A stretch of DNA of 64,000 bases from assembly GCA_012845835.1 (NCBI GenBank), contig JABAKD010000002.1, positions 2,148,501-2,212,500 on the forward strand, written 5' to 3'. The notes below the pieces were generated by a model. The model searched no databases, was not told the DNA's origin, and saw nothing but the letters and a program-made list of their open reading frames with translations. How positions within the stretch are numbered: the stretch's first letter is position 1; each line of letters begins with the position of its first letter. The stretch comes from Undaria pinnatifida. Taxonomy: Eukaryota > Sar > Phaeophyceae > Laminariales > Alariaceae. Positions 1 through 11,200 of this stretch are shown piece after piece. Both the position numbers and the translations under genes were made by a program.

Positions 1-65
1 TGTTAAGCTCCCAAATTGAGGAACGTCAGAAAAAGGTGGTGTACACCTCTATTGTAGAACGCGTC
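1..65. repeat. MITE-like family 1, truncated copy at window edge
   Basis: This is the right-hand part of the dispersed family described at 1348-1607. It carries the conserved internal block (TTAAGCTCCCAAATTGAG) and ends in a slightly mutated terminal inverted repeat finishing GCGTC at 65. The left part lies outside the window. Confidence 0.75.
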
Positions 66-438
66 AGTGGCAAGCCCTCAGTGCAGAGGCCCACTAGTAT
101 AACCTAATCTATATTGCATGATATCGTTAGGCAACACAACTAAAGTAATGCGGAAGTGAGTTGAAAATTGGCCGAACATATTGAACCCATCAGTATGGCA
201 TCTGCCATTGGATACCTCGCTGAATGATGAGCGGCGTTGGCTTGAAACATTAAATCAGACAGATCCTTATGCGTTGTACGCCTTTCTGTAATGCCCTTCT
301 CTGCTGGCCGACTGGCCGTTAATTAAATACAAGCCTGTGCTACTCCGACTATGCGGAAATCTGGTATTTGTATCACCCAATCCTACAGTACATGCCATAC
401 GTTCACGGCCCGGCTAATCTCCGCAGCAGACGATTTAC

Positions 439-666
439 CTCTGCGGACATGAGCTCTCCAGACTCTTTGCGGGTCATTATTCTGGTTCTCTCGGCATCTT
501 GAAAGCACCCCACGAGCGAGTATCCTAGCCTCCGGTAGGCACTGATTGAACCAATTCCGCCGCAAGGCGTGCTGGGGTCTCCGGTGCACAGGTAGGTGTA
601 GGACCGGCCGCACTCGTCGCTGGCAACAGGGTCGTCTGCCCAATCCCCAGCAGTTCCGCAGAAGCA
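439..666 (-). CDS. WSC gene exon d: end of one WSC module and start of the next
   Basis: Minus-strand exon of 76 codons, phase 0 at both ends, between an acceptor ending CACCAG and a donor GTAAAT. It begins with CFCG and continues with the WSC spacing of cysteines (a Cys in DEC, one in YLC, then PCGG) and an ISAY ending typical of WSC modules. It then opens a second module with GCFQD and stops at MSAE. The next exon should lie left of this window. Confidence 0.72.
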
Positions 667-3600
667 CTGGTGTAGTAAGTAGGGCAAGTGTTAATGATAA
701 TGCCCTCAACTGAACTGTTGAGATTAAAAAATATGTCGCGGAGTTACCGTAGCCAAAGCAAGCGACAGAGGTTTCATCATATACCCCATGTTATCTACTG
801 CAATCCTACTTCGTTCATCGCAAAGGAGAGGAAGCGGGCAGATCTGAGTTTATCTGCGAAGCTACGCGACAAAAAGGAACCTGCTGCGTTTTTCTCTTCC
901 GGGTTGTATAACGAAACCTAACGTACACCACGTTGATGACGAACACACCACAAACCTTGGTGCTCAGGGTCGAAAAAATCTGTGCACCCCCCGTCGTATG
1001 ATGTTCAGGACCCGCTGCCAGTTCCCCCTTAAAGAAAAAATCGCGAGAGTGAGTGAAACGTAGTGACGCATGACACGGTTTTCCATACGTATAGCATGGC
1101 GTCAGAGCAAGGCTAAAGTAGGGGGTACCCCCCCCGTTTTTCACTAACGGGTCTGAGCTATCATACTCGCTCGAGTGGCTCTGCACCTCACTACTGACCA
1201 AACACGTTAGGTGGTTAGTCTGGCGCAACCTAGCCAACCATCCCGTCAAGGATTCACGTCGAAAAATTGAAACCGCACGAAAGCCTGTACGACCGCAAAG
1301 CAACGGGGGGCAGTCACTCGCGCGAGTGACCCCGAGCCACTGCAACAGACGCATGCTACTACTTTTCGTCTGAAATGTTTTCTGAGTGACGGGGCTCCTT
1401 AACCCAAAATCGTCGGAAATACGCCATTTTCTGGCGTGATTCTCTTAGCGTGCCTCGAGGCCATGGGAGTTTTCATCCGGTACTGTACAAGCTAGTAGTT
1501 TTGATTTTTTTTTTCTCTCAAATCGGTTTTTGTGAGAGGTCTTAAGCTCCCAAATTGAGAAACCTCAGAAAATATGTGAAGTGTGCACCTCTATCGTAGC
1601 ACGTGTCAAAACCAAATCTTGTAAAGGGACCCCCTGCTGTTGGTTTCGGTCTTTATGGACTCTCACCTCACTTCCAAGCTCCAGAGCAAAGTATTCGAAG
1701 CCAGAACAATAGTCGGAACAGATCTGCCGCGACAATAATATGGGCAGTCGTCGTCAAATACGGGCTCGGTGGATAACGGCAATCGATGGCTAAACGGCAC
1801 TGGTATTTCACAGTTCGGCGTGATGTGCACACGTCAAGAATTGACGTTCAGGAGGTATTGGGGCGGAACTATCCAGGAAACGTCTCTTGGACGCGAGCAA
1901 TCTTCAACATCACGTTGGTTAGGCCCGAATGTGGAGACCTTTGTGGCGCAAGCTACGGTAGCGGGTTAATCGACTAATAGTGGTTTTGGGGCTTTCATCT
2001 TGAGGAGCGCTACACCTCACCGCAGAACGGACTTGAAGCAAATGGGCAAGTGCATACGGTCCCCGACACACAACCTCTGACACCCTCTGACTCATGCTAC
2101 GACAGAGGTAGAACGTTTCGTCCGAAAATGTTTCTGGATGACGGGGATTCTTAACCCAAAATCGTCGGAAAATCGAAAAAAAAAAACGTCATAGTTTTTT
2201 ATGGTTTCCGTCGTGTACCTAGGCCATGGTTTTTTTCATCCTGTAGCAGTTTTGATTTATCTCTAAATCAGTTTTTGGCAGAGGTTTTAAGCTCCCAAAT
2301 TGAGGAAATCTCGGGAAAATATGTGGCGCACTTCATCGTAGCACGCGTCCTCTTGCCATACGTGACTCTTTCAGTAGTAGGACTTGACTCTGGATACATA
2401 AATTACTCTGCGATTGCTCGGTGGCTACTACACGAACTTGAATATTCAAAACGTACGCGATTCTGCGATTGCTCGGTGGCTACTCCACGATCTTAAATCT
2501 GCAAAACGTACGCGATTCTGCGACTGCTCGGTGGCTACTCCACGATCTTGAGTATGCAAAACGTACACGATCCGACGATAACTCTTGTAGGACATGACTG
2601 GATGCATATTACTCTGCGATTTCTCTGTGGCTACTCCACGACCTTAACTCTACAAAGCATACGCGATCCAAACAATGTCGGGGGGTAGTTCGATTGCAAA
2701 CGGCCCTCGATGAGCCGGAAGCAGTTTGTCCAAAATGTGCTACACCTACGATAGAGCGCGTGAAGCCGCCGTTTGTAGTCACGACGGGATCCGAGTTGTG
2801 CATTTTTTGACGGAACCAACTGATACGCAGGGACTTTTTTCGACTTGTCTGATGCGTTCTCCCACCACCATCACACGCTCATAGGTTGGCCACGGATTCA
2901 AATTTTGTGTTCCTAGTGACAGCTACAAGGTACTACACCGTGCCCCCCCCCGTCTGTGAAGTATTTGTTTACCTGTGCGGTCATGCCGCCGGGACCAACC
3001 TCGCTGAGCACGAGGGTGTCTGGACTGATCAGCGGGGTAAGACTGGAATCGGTGAAGCAGCCGACCAGCTCGGTACCGGAAGGTACATTGGAGGGACACT
3101 GCAGGGGGGGGAGGGGTCCAGAGAAGAAGGTACCGTAGTAGCCGGTGGCCTCTTCAAGGGGCCAAGTGTATTCGCCTGGCACCGTCGGACTGTAGTATTC
3201 ATCGCTGGCAAGCTCAGTGTTGGCGGTGTCCCAGAGGTGGTACTGAAACATGGCATGCAAGGCGTTGCGAACGATATAGTGGGCAGAAGGGAAACACGTG
3301 ATTGAATCAGGGATAGCTTGCGATATTCTTTGGGGTATGAATTGCGTCAATCTGGAGTATGTTTTGCTCCCTCTTCAAGCAGACGAGGATACAGTCAGAA
3401 TGATGGGTTTCGTCGTGAGACTCGTTTTGCCTTCAAGCAGGTGTGCCTCTCCTTGGTGAATACCTCGTCAGGGCCGTTCTGGACCTCCCAAGCGGTGCGT
3501 TGCTGCAGTGTTGAATTTCGGTTGCTGTAGCTTTGTATGTTCATGTCGAGCTCGTACTCGCCGAACGGGCAACAAATGTGGAGGTTCAGCTGCACCCTGG

Positions 3601-5810
3601 AGAAACCCAGGCGCGCACGATGACGACACGCGACGCCGAGCACAGTAGGAGGGTAATAAAGAAGTTTCATGAGTTAAGACGAGCAACACGCTAACGGAAT
3701 TTTATCTAGGAGTGGGATTATTGGATATGCCTTGGGAAAAGTAGGCGGTAGTAAATAGTGTCTTGCTACTTCGCACAGAAACCTGTGTCATCGAAAATTA
3801 GAGCAGCTGGACTAGCAATCACAACAACCAGTAAATAACTCAGAGGAGCATCCTCGATGTTCTTGAATTACTAATCTACCGATGAACGAGACGGCATACC
3901 GGGTTTGTCAGGTTCTGGGCACACGCTATTCGGTCTACAGTAGAAGCAACAAAGATGGACTAAGAAGGCCTATAGCAACATAAATATATAGACGCAACCG
4001 TTACAAGGTGACTTTATCTCCGCCTACGCGTTTCGTAGAGCTCGCCAATCTGTTCCTGGATCAGCGGCGTGTTAGACAAGCCAAAGAAACGTGTACAAAA
4101 CACTTTACCCTCCAGACAGGAAGCTAACCAACGCGTTCTCGTCGCCTTATCGGTCGAGATTCGAGAATAAAGCTATTTTTAAATGGTTCGAAAATGACCA
4201 TCGACCAATCAGGAGCGGAAACGGGGATTGTGGGCGCCAAATATAGAGAGACCCAGATTAGCGATCAGTTCACCTGCCGGAATCACCCGCCGTTGGAGGA
4301 TAGTCTTCGGCGTCTTCAGTCGAGCCGTCGTATAAAGCTTCCCACCACATGATATTAGACTTGTCGACCATCTCCCCACAAGGCCCGGCGATCTGCCTGG
4401 AACGTGGTTCCAATGCAATCAGACGTGAGCGAGCGAAAGTTCAAAACACCCATAATTCACACCAGGTATGCTTGACGGGCGATACAACAGATAGATATAG
4501 CACGTTTGGGTAAAAACTCATTTTTTTTCAATATCGGGGATCCTTAACACTAACCCTGCGATGCCATCATCATCATCATCGTCATCTGATGATGATACCA
4601 TTGCTTTGCAGTGCTGTCTTTTATACACACTCCGTGGGTCTATTCATCGAGTTGCACTTTCAGTTTACTCTAGTGAATACAACTATCAATAAGTCAGTTT
4701 TTTCGTGAGGTATTTGGTATTGCACCCCTCAATAGGTTAGGAGCCTCATAAACGAAGTGGTGCACCTCTTCTATATGCGGTGTGTCATGTGTGGTGTCCC
4801 ATGTTCGTGGTCGTTGTTGTTGTTTAGACATAGTTCTCCACACAGTTTAGCAGGCAGCAGAGAGGTTTAAAAAATATTCGAATGATGATGTCGCACAGCG
4901 GGCGGGAGAGCGGAGCGAAAAATGCAGCCGCTGCTGGCTATGTGTAGCTGTGTCGTAGCGGACAGCTGGGAGATTGTGAAGAGGTTACAACGTACATTTT
5001 CGACGCAAACGTCGGCTTGCGCGTGGAGTGCGAGGACCTGTTCAGCATCAGATGAGATTGAATGGAGGCATGCATCAAGTACGCGGTCGGTGTATGACAA
5101 GACGCATGCTACGATAGAGGTGTGCACCACTTTCTTTCAGAAGGTCCCTCACTTTCAGAGCTTAAGACCTCTCCCAAAAACTTATTAGGACAAAACAATA
5201 GCTGCTACCGGAACAAAAATTCGCATGGTCTAGGTAAAAAGCGAGAACCATGCATAACAAAATATCCTGTTTCCGACAATTTTGGTTAAGGAGCCCCGTC
5301 GTTCAGAAACCATTTCAGCCGACAAGTGCTACCTCTATCGTAGCACGAGTCACTTCAAGCGGTATCATCTTACTTTGAAGTATCTAAACACCACAAACGT
5401 CAGGGGGTTAACGAGAACAGCAAGGACATGCTCAGTGCTAGCTAGTTTATCGCGCGACGGCTGCAGTCACACCGTGCTTTACCTCCAACGTAGGGTGAAC
5501 TTGGGGTGATCGTGGTAGTCATAGCCCGCCACCTGTACGAACTGTGTTGTCGAAGAATTGCCTGCAGAAAAATCATTGAGCGGCTGAGAGTTGACGATAC
5601 CATGAACAGTTTTTGTGATCAAAGGCCCGTAAGAGAAGGCGAGCAAAATACCATTCAGCGACCGGAGAGTTATCGCCACCAGGAGCACCCCACGATTGAT
5701 TAAAGCCCGTAAGGTATAGCGGTGCAACGAACACACTAGCGGTGCCATGTTTGCGAAACCTGCTGCCAGCTCTTTAAATACTGGTGATACAATAGTATGC
5801 AAGGCCTTTT
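439..5810 (-). CDS. WSC-domain protein gene, partial (four recognised exons)
   Basis: A split minus-strand gene reading right to left: exons at 5810-5483, 3596-3464, 3351-2973 and 666-439. The last two carry WSC-domain sequence, a cysteine-rich carbohydrate-binding module usually found in secreted or cell-wall proteins and abundant in brown algae. The 2973 and 439 donors fall at the same place in the WSC repeat (after MTAQ and MSAE, each followed by GTAAA), which suggests duplicated domain-exon units. The first two exons join in matching phase (2 then 1). Exon b ends in phase 0 but the best acceptor of exon c needs phase 2, so an exon or a boundary is missing. The middle of the first WSC module is also missing, probably a short exon not found between 667 and 2972. 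No start or stop codon is placed; the gene likely continues beyond both the recognised exons and the left edge. Whether it is functional is unknown. Confidence 0.55.
1094..1345 (-). repeat. Dispersed repeat with CACTCGCGCGAGTG palindrome, copy 1
   Basis: Inverted copy of a repeat also seen at 6012-6300 and 25294-25560. Near its right end it holds the palindrome GTCACTCGCGCGAGTGAC, and near the other end a decayed version (ACTCGCTCGAGTGG) followed by a GGGGGTACCCCCC block. It abuts MITE-like family 1 directly at 1348 and lies in an intron of the WSC gene. Confidence 0.65.
1348..1607 (+). mobile_element. MITE-like family 1, copy B
   Basis: About 260 bp. It starts GACGCATGCTAC and ends with CTCTATCGTAGCACGTGTC, so its ends are inverted repeats. 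The interior has the family landmarks: ACGGGGCTCCTTAACCCAAAATC, CCATGG, an Ctx-rich stretch with CAAATCGG, and TTAAGCTCCCAAATTGAG. It has no coding capacity. The flanks AACA and AAAA differ at one base, so a 4-bp target duplication is possible. Family identity comes from ten or so related copies in this window. Confidence 0.75.
1608..2088. other. Intronic or intergenic DNA, no supported gene
   Basis: Between two MITE-like copies. Short plus-strand reading frames exist around 1769-1977 but show no recognisable domain, and nothing else is supported here. Confidence 0.4.
2089..2349 (+). mobile_element. MITE-like family 1, copy C, with 4-bp target duplication
   Basis: Begins GACTCATGCTACGACAGAGG and ends ATCGTAGCACGCGTC. 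It is flanked on both sides by CTCT, a clean 4-bp target-site duplication. It shares the internal landmarks of copy B (CTTAACCCAAAATCGTCGG, CCATGG, TTTTAAGCTCCCAAATTGAGG). Noncoding. Confidence 0.78.
2406..2671. repeat. 55-bp tandem repeat
   Basis: Three consecutive units start at 2406, 2461 and 2516 (period 55) with the core TGCGATTGCTCGGTGGCTAC followed by CACGA and AAAACGTACGCGATT. After about 45 bp of unrelated sequence a fourth, more diverged unit runs from about 2616 to 2671. Intronic to the WSC gene. Confidence 0.8.
2973..3351 (-). CDS. WSC gene exon c: extracellular region leading into a WSC module
   Basis: Minus-strand exon ending at a good donor (MTAQ|GTAAAC, end at 2973). The frame stays open for about 126 codons. 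The last third opens a WSC module with LVGCFTD and closes at GGMTAQ, the same break as in exon d. The upstream part (for example NALHAMFQYHLWDT and EYYSPTVPGEYTWP) was not assigned to a family. The acceptor at 3351 (ACTCCAG) is the best by eye, but its phase does not match exon b, so this boundary is uncertain. Confidence 0.62.
3464..3596 (-). CDS. WSC gene exon b (unassigned region)
   Basis: Minus-strand exon of 133 nt between an acceptor (TTTCTCCAG, pyrimidine-rich upstream) and a donor (GACGAG|GTATTC). It starts with one base completing a split codon, which matches the phase-2 end of exon a, and ends in phase 0. The translation includes CCPFGEYELDM and RTAWEVQNGPDE. No domain recognised. 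Support is from splice sites, phase agreement and codon-like composition. Confidence 0.5.
3690..5100. other. Probable intron DNA with a short ATC microsatellite
   Basis: Lies between exons b and a of the WSC gene. It holds an (ATC)n microsatellite with its complement near 4563-4600 and a fragment of MITE-like family 1 at 4692-4786. No convincing exon is visible. Confidence 0.45.
4692..4786 (+). repeat. MITE-like family 1, 3' fragment
   Basis: Decayed right end of the family: CAGTTTTTTCGTGAGGTATT, then a form of the AATTGAGGA block, then GTGGTGCACCTCT and a terminal GTGTGTC. The left part is absent. Confidence 0.5.
5101..5351 (-). mobile_element. MITE-like family 1, copy D (reverse orientation)
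   Basis: Starts GACGCATGCTACGATAGAGG and ends CTACCTCTATCGTAGCACGAGTC. The inverted ends pair over about 20 bp. The internal landmarks read in reverse order to copies B and C. The flanking tetramers (ACAA and ACTT) are not identical. Noncoding. Confidence 0.77.
5483..5810 (-). CDS. WSC gene exon a (unassigned, hydrophobic stretches)
   Basis: Minus-strand exon of 328 nt from an acceptor (ACTACTCAG) to a donor (TTGGAG|GTAAAG). It begins in phase 1 and ends in phase 2, joining exon b in frame. The translation has hydrophobic stretches (for example ALINRGVLLVAITLRSL and GILLAFSYGPLI) and ends QVAGYDYHDHPKFTLRWR across the junction. No family recognised. It may belong to the WSC gene or to a neighbour; the in-frame join to exon b is the argument for the former. 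Confidence 0.45.
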
Positions 5811-6011
5811 CTGAGTAGTATAGTGTCTGGGTCGTTGCTGCTACGCTGTTGTTTTAGTGTTTGGTTTAAAGTAATTGTTGCGTTCATCGCTGTTACTGTT
5901 TTCCGGGCCAACATCTCACGACTCGGAGGGTTTTTACCCTCAGCGGTCTACATTTTTTTTGTTTTCCTTCGTCGATCAGGGACGAAATCAAGTAAGTTTA
6001 GATCAATGCTA

Positions 6012-6300
6012 CGGTAGGGGGGATATGTTGTTATTACCCCCTTTTAGGCTTTTTTTCGGCGGCTCGGTGTCACTCGCGCGAGTGACCCCCCTGTTCCTTG
6101 CAGCCACAGGCTTTGGTGCTGTTTAACGTTCTCGATATTTATACGGAAAGAAATGGTTATCTAGGCTGCACCAAAGAAATCGCCGAACGTGGTTTTGTCA
6201 GTAAGGTACAGAGTCACTCGCGCGAGTATGGCATGGCAAGATAGCTCAGGCCCGGTGATGAAAAGTGGGGGTACCCCCCTGCCGCGCAGCCTTGATGTTT
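6012..6300 (+). repeat. Dispersed repeat with CACTCGCGCGAGTG palindrome, copy 2
   Basis: Begins near GCTACGGTAGGGGG and ends near AAAAGTGGGGGTACCCCC. It contains two copies of the palindromic motif: GTCACTCGCGCGAGTGAC near 6070-6087 and GTCACTCGCGCGAGTAT near 6211. This is the best preserved of three copies. Noncoding. Confidence 0.68.
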
Positions 6301-7540
6301 ACCTCCAATGTACGGTTCCAGCGATGGTCCCAGCGATGAGTTTACATAAACATACCTGGTATTGCATGGTGCAAGAGATTAAGCCAGCGATAAATTGTCG
6401 TCATGTAAGGCATGGCCGACGGAATTTAATTCAAGTCCCCCGAGGTCCGTGGGTAGTTATCGGTTAGCCGACTCTTTCTTCGTAGCACTCAGTTTCCTTA
6501 AACTCCACAATTAACGGGTAAACTTGGATAGCCATTTATATCTTTGGCATAACCGTCATAAACCAATGTGACATTAATTACATGAAAGGATAGCTGTAAA
6601 TACACCGATGTAGGACATCATGGAAATTATTCAAGCCAACATGTTCATACCGAACGCGCGATATAAATAACGTGCGTGGCATCTGAATAATGTGCCTGTT
6701 ATGTTTTATGCCACTCTGATGACTGACGATATACCCTCGTCTATGCGGTGGTTGCACGAAAACCGTGGACAACTTTTTGTGGATGCCGCAAGAAACATGC
6801 TTGCATCGTTACTTTATCTTGTTTGTTTTCAGTGTACAAGGTACAAGTCGCGTACTATGTATCGGTGCAAGGTGTCACATAATTCTAACCAACTGGCATA
6901 CCAGGCACAATACCAGCACGTATTCTGAACGCCTGTTTAACATATAGTAGAGTGGACACAGCACTTGTCCTCCTTGGTGCCTTATAAGTACATTGAGGAT
7001 GATTCGGAGGTTACACGAGAGCAGCCGAAGGGTCGGAATTAGACTAGGTTTTTAGCCGTCTTCGAATTAACTCAAGAAGAGGTCCACCTCTCGGCGCGTT
7101 TTTTCCCGGTCGGGCGTTACTTTGCTTGCCCCTCATGACTCCGCCGGGGGCGACCTTGACCGCTCTCGTTTCGTGCCGTGACGGCCTAAAAAAACACGCG
7201 TTTTTAGCGAACGTTTTGGAATAGTCGTGCATACAAAAACACAAGATCTTTTCTCAAAAGCAAGTAGTTGGCCGTTGTTTGACGATTGGACACGAATTGT
7301 TTAATTTCCCACAAGTCGCGTGGTTGAGCTTCGCGGTGAACACTTACTTGTATTTTTTTGCAGCTTCCCTTTGGGTTCGAGCCTCGGTGTGTATCCGACG
7401 TTCTATATTATTGATTTGATTTTATTTCTTCTTCTTTTTTGTTCTGTACGTACCGGCTCAAAGTCAACATAAAATGCATGGCTGAGTTTTGATCAAAATC
7501 ATTTTTGGTCGATCTCACAGCTGAAGGGTTTTTTTCTTTT
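6301..7540. other. Gene-poor spacer
   Basis: No exon, RNA gene or repeat family could be supported. A GGTTCGAGCC motif near 7369 resembles a tRNA B box, but no tRNA fold surrounds it. A short basic minus-strand frame at 7044-7244 has no recognisable domain. Confidence 0.4.
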
Positions 7541-7888
7541 TTTAAATTGTTGTTGTTGTTGTTGTTCTCACATTAACTCGCATAATCAAGTCCGTGGTCA
7601 CAGGACAGGCTCCAGTCACTCTGGAGCTGAGGAATACCCCAGGGAAAAACACACAACCCAAGGTGGTACACGCATATATCACAGCTGACGCAATTCATGC
7701 CTCCACCAGAAACATATAAAAGTGAAATCGGGAGTCAGTCTACGATGTGCCAGGTCCAGGCCGGTACATACGTCTCACTACTCACGCCTGGAGAAACCAA
7801 ATATTCCGATTGCCACCCAAGGAAGACTACCACGTATATATTACACGTAGTATCTATCACTACGCATACGCACGACAGGCATAAGTCA

Positions 7889-8095
7889 ATTGGAGAAAAA
7901 GAAACAAAGAAAAGAAAAAAAGCTAAAGGAAAGGAAAGAAAAGAAAAGAAAAAAACGAAACAAGACGAAAAAGGCAAGCAAAGATAAGAAAAAGACAAGA
8001 AAAGCAAGAAAAGACAAGACAGGAAAGCAAGGAAAGAAGAAGAGAAAAAAAGAAAAAAAAAGAAATAAAAAAAGAAAAGAAAGAAAAATGTCATA
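7889..8095. repeat. Polypurine (GAAAA-type) tract in LINE 3' UTR
   Basis: About 200 bases made almost only of A and G on the plus strand, so polypyrimidine on the element's sense strand. A shorter version is at 36990-37090 in the truncated copy, so it belongs to the element rather than to the flanking DNA. Confidence 0.8.
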
Positions 8096-8248
8096 CTAGT
8101 AGACCCTAGGAACTGGCTAAGAATGGCATTGGACTAACAGAGGGTATCACGTCCATCATCAATGGCACCTGGGAAAGAACGCAACATGGCGAAGAAATCA
8201 GGGCGGTCTTATGCCATCTTGTGATGGCCATTAGAAAGCCCACAACTT

Positions 8249-11200
8249 TCAATACGATGATGGCCAAACCCAGACTTCAGTCTCTTGGGCATGACGCTCC
8301 CCCTTCCGCCCCTCCCCCATTCCTCCCTTTCCCCCTCCCCCCTCCCCCCCTCCCCCACTCCCCTCCCCGCCCCCCCCCCTTCCCCCTCCCCCCGGCCGCT
8401 TAGAGATGCCAACGGTGGATGACGCTGCCGCAGCCTTTGCGCGTCGCTCTGCAGCTTTGCGTCTCTCCGTTTCATGCCAATTCCGCATGAACAACTCGGC
8501 TCCCTCCTCTACTCTTCGAAACCATCTGCCAGCCTTCTGAGCAGCCTTTCGCCATCCTTCGAATTTCATTCCAAAAACCGACATATCCTCCTTCAGATGA
8601 TCCATCCAGTCTTTCTCTTGCCCCCCTGAGTAGCCTTTACCCCCAACAAACTCCCCAAACATCACCCTCTGTGGCAGACGCTCCTCCCCCATGCGTGCCA
8701 CGAATCCCGCAAACAAAATCCTCCGTTTGCGCACTATCACCTCAACGCTCTCGGAATCTGTCTGGGCAAGCGCGTCGGCGTACGATAGGGTGTGGTCGTC
8801 GCGCTTCCGTTTCCGCCATCCAAGGCATCGGAGGAGCATGGAGCGGTGAACCCGTCGTAGCCTGTCATAGTCAGGCTTCTTCGGGCTCCACGTCATGCAA
8901 CCGTACAGCAGTGTCTCGACCACCTCAGCTTTCAGCAACCGCACCTTCAACCGTAAACGCACACCCGGGCGATCATAGATTTCCATCTTGTACCGCTGGA
9001 AACACGCCCAGGCCCTCTGAAGACGCCGCGTTATTTCAGTGCTAAGGTTTCTGTCTGCGGTGATAGCCCCGCCCAAGTATACAAACTGGATTGTTTGTTT
9101 GTAAACCTGGCCGGCTGCATTGATCGTGAAGGACACCTTCCCCCCGCTTTTGGTTTCCAGGCACATTATTTCTGTTTTTGCCTCGGATACTGTAAGCCCG
9201 AACGACGAACACGCAGTCACGATCGTCGTCATCATCCTCTCCAGACCTTCTGATGATCGCGATACGATGCCCGCATCGTCCGCGTACAGCATACCCCACA
9301 ATCTCTGCACCCCCTCCCCCTCCTTCCCCCTCCGTCCGTCGACTTTGCCTGTGCGTGAAGTGCCCTTCTCGCCTTCCTTCTTTCGTTGAAGCTGCACCAT
9401 GTTGTCCGTGATGGCTGCATCAGCGAGGAAGCGTTTCTCGGCAACACGCAGTACCGCAGTGAAAAACATGTTGAACAGCAGTGGCGCGAGCACGCATCCT
9501 TGCCTGAGACCTTGCCCCACGTCGAACTTATCCGAGCACTCTCCATCATCCAGCCGCACGCATGCTTGCATACCGTCGTGGAATTGGCGGATGACGGCGA
9601 GCATTCTCGGTGGCACGCCAAAACGAGCAAGGACATCCCACAAAAGGCTTCGGTCGACGGAGTCGTATGCTTTGGTGAGGTCAATAAAGCACATGTACAA
9701 GGGGGTGTCCTTCTTCCGCGCCATTTCCTGCAGTCGTCGTACTACGAACATCATGTCAACCGTCGAGCGTTGGGGTCTGAACCCACACTGTTCCTCCGGC
9801 AGAATGTTCTCGCGTTCGCAATAGTCACTCAGGCGACCCGCGATGACTTTGAGGAGTACTTTACCGGCGTGAGCCACGAGGGAGATGCCACGATAATTGC
9901 CACACTCAGTCCGATCTTTCTTCTTGTGAAGCACCTTAATCGTAGCATCTTTCCATTGTTGGGGTACGCCACCCCCCCTCCACACAGCGACGATGATATC
10001 GTGGAAGTTTCCGAGGGTGTCGAATTCTCCTTCGTCGGCCAAAACCTTCAAGAGCTCGGCCGGGAGACCATCGGGCCCTACCGCCTTTCGGTTCGCCAGC
10101 GCCCGGATCGCCTCCTCTACTTCGTACCTAGACGGGACATCGTCCAGTGGTCTGCACGGGGGCCACTGCTTAAGCTCGCCCACAATGCTTGGATCAAGGG
10201 TCGGCGACTTGGTGTTGAGCAGTTTGTGAAACCACCTCACCCACCGCTCGCGGATGAGGACGTTATCCCGCAGCAATCGACCTTCCTCGTCCTTGATGTA
10301 CTGCGAGTTAAACGTCCTCTTCCCTTCCACATCCATCCCCTTGAGGTGTTTGTAGAAGCCAAAATGATCACCTTCTCGGATACGCCCTTCGAGTTGGCGA
10401 ACGTAATCTTCGAAGAACCTCTGAACAGCTTCCGCCCGCGTGCGTTTCAGCTGTTTGATGGTCGCCTTCAAGGCTTGCCGTAGACCACGATCGTTTGGAG
10501 CAGAACGGACCCGTTTCCTCGCGTCTTCTCTATCCTGCCATCGTGCATTCAACTCGGCTCTCGTCTCCTCAGTCGCACACCAGCCCCTCGGTACTTGTTT
10601 ACGCCGAGTAGGGGGCGCTATGTCGGCGGCGTTTGACAGTATCGTCTCGGTCAGTAATGAGGCCATGTCATCAACGCTTCCGGCATTAGTACCGGGTGTC
10701 GGAGAGGCAAGGTTGGCTGCTATCGCATTTGTCAAATTCATCCGTAGATGCGGGTCCGCCATTAATCTTTGTAGATCAATAGCTCGCCGGCTTTTGACAA
10801 CTACCTTTGGACGATTTGGTGCGATGCGGCCTAAGAGGCGAATACTTGCTATCACGAGGTTGTGGTCCGACTCGGCGTTCTCCCTGGGTGGAGTCCGCAC
10901 AGTGACATTACGTACCAATCGTCTATCCACTTGCCGTGTCAGTATGTAGTCAAGTCTGTACTGGGCCTTTCCTCGGTTAGGGCTCTGAAATGTATACGAT
11001 ATGCAACGAGCAGGTGTAGCATAGTACGTGTTGAGGAGGGCGAGCTTGTTGTCAGTTGCGTGAGTCAATAGTCGCTCTCCGTTGTCGTTCAGCTCATCAC
11101 GTCCGTATGCACCCAATACCTTGCTGTCGGTCCACTCGATCCCTCTCATGCCTGTACGAGCATTTGCGTCCATCAGGACAAGGAGGTGGTCCCTACTGGG

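Noticed and set aside
815-1354. 179-codon minus-strand frame
   Set aside because: Spans dispersed repeat DNA shared with two noncoding copies and has no domain.
7362-7385. tRNA B-box-like GGGTTCGAGCC, and a similar motif near 13303
   Set aside because: No acceptor stem, A box or cloverleaf could be drawn around either motif.
9386-10483. 365-codon plus-strand frame
   Set aside because: It lies wholly antisense to the intact reverse transcriptase ORF and has no domain; a shadow of GC-rich codons.
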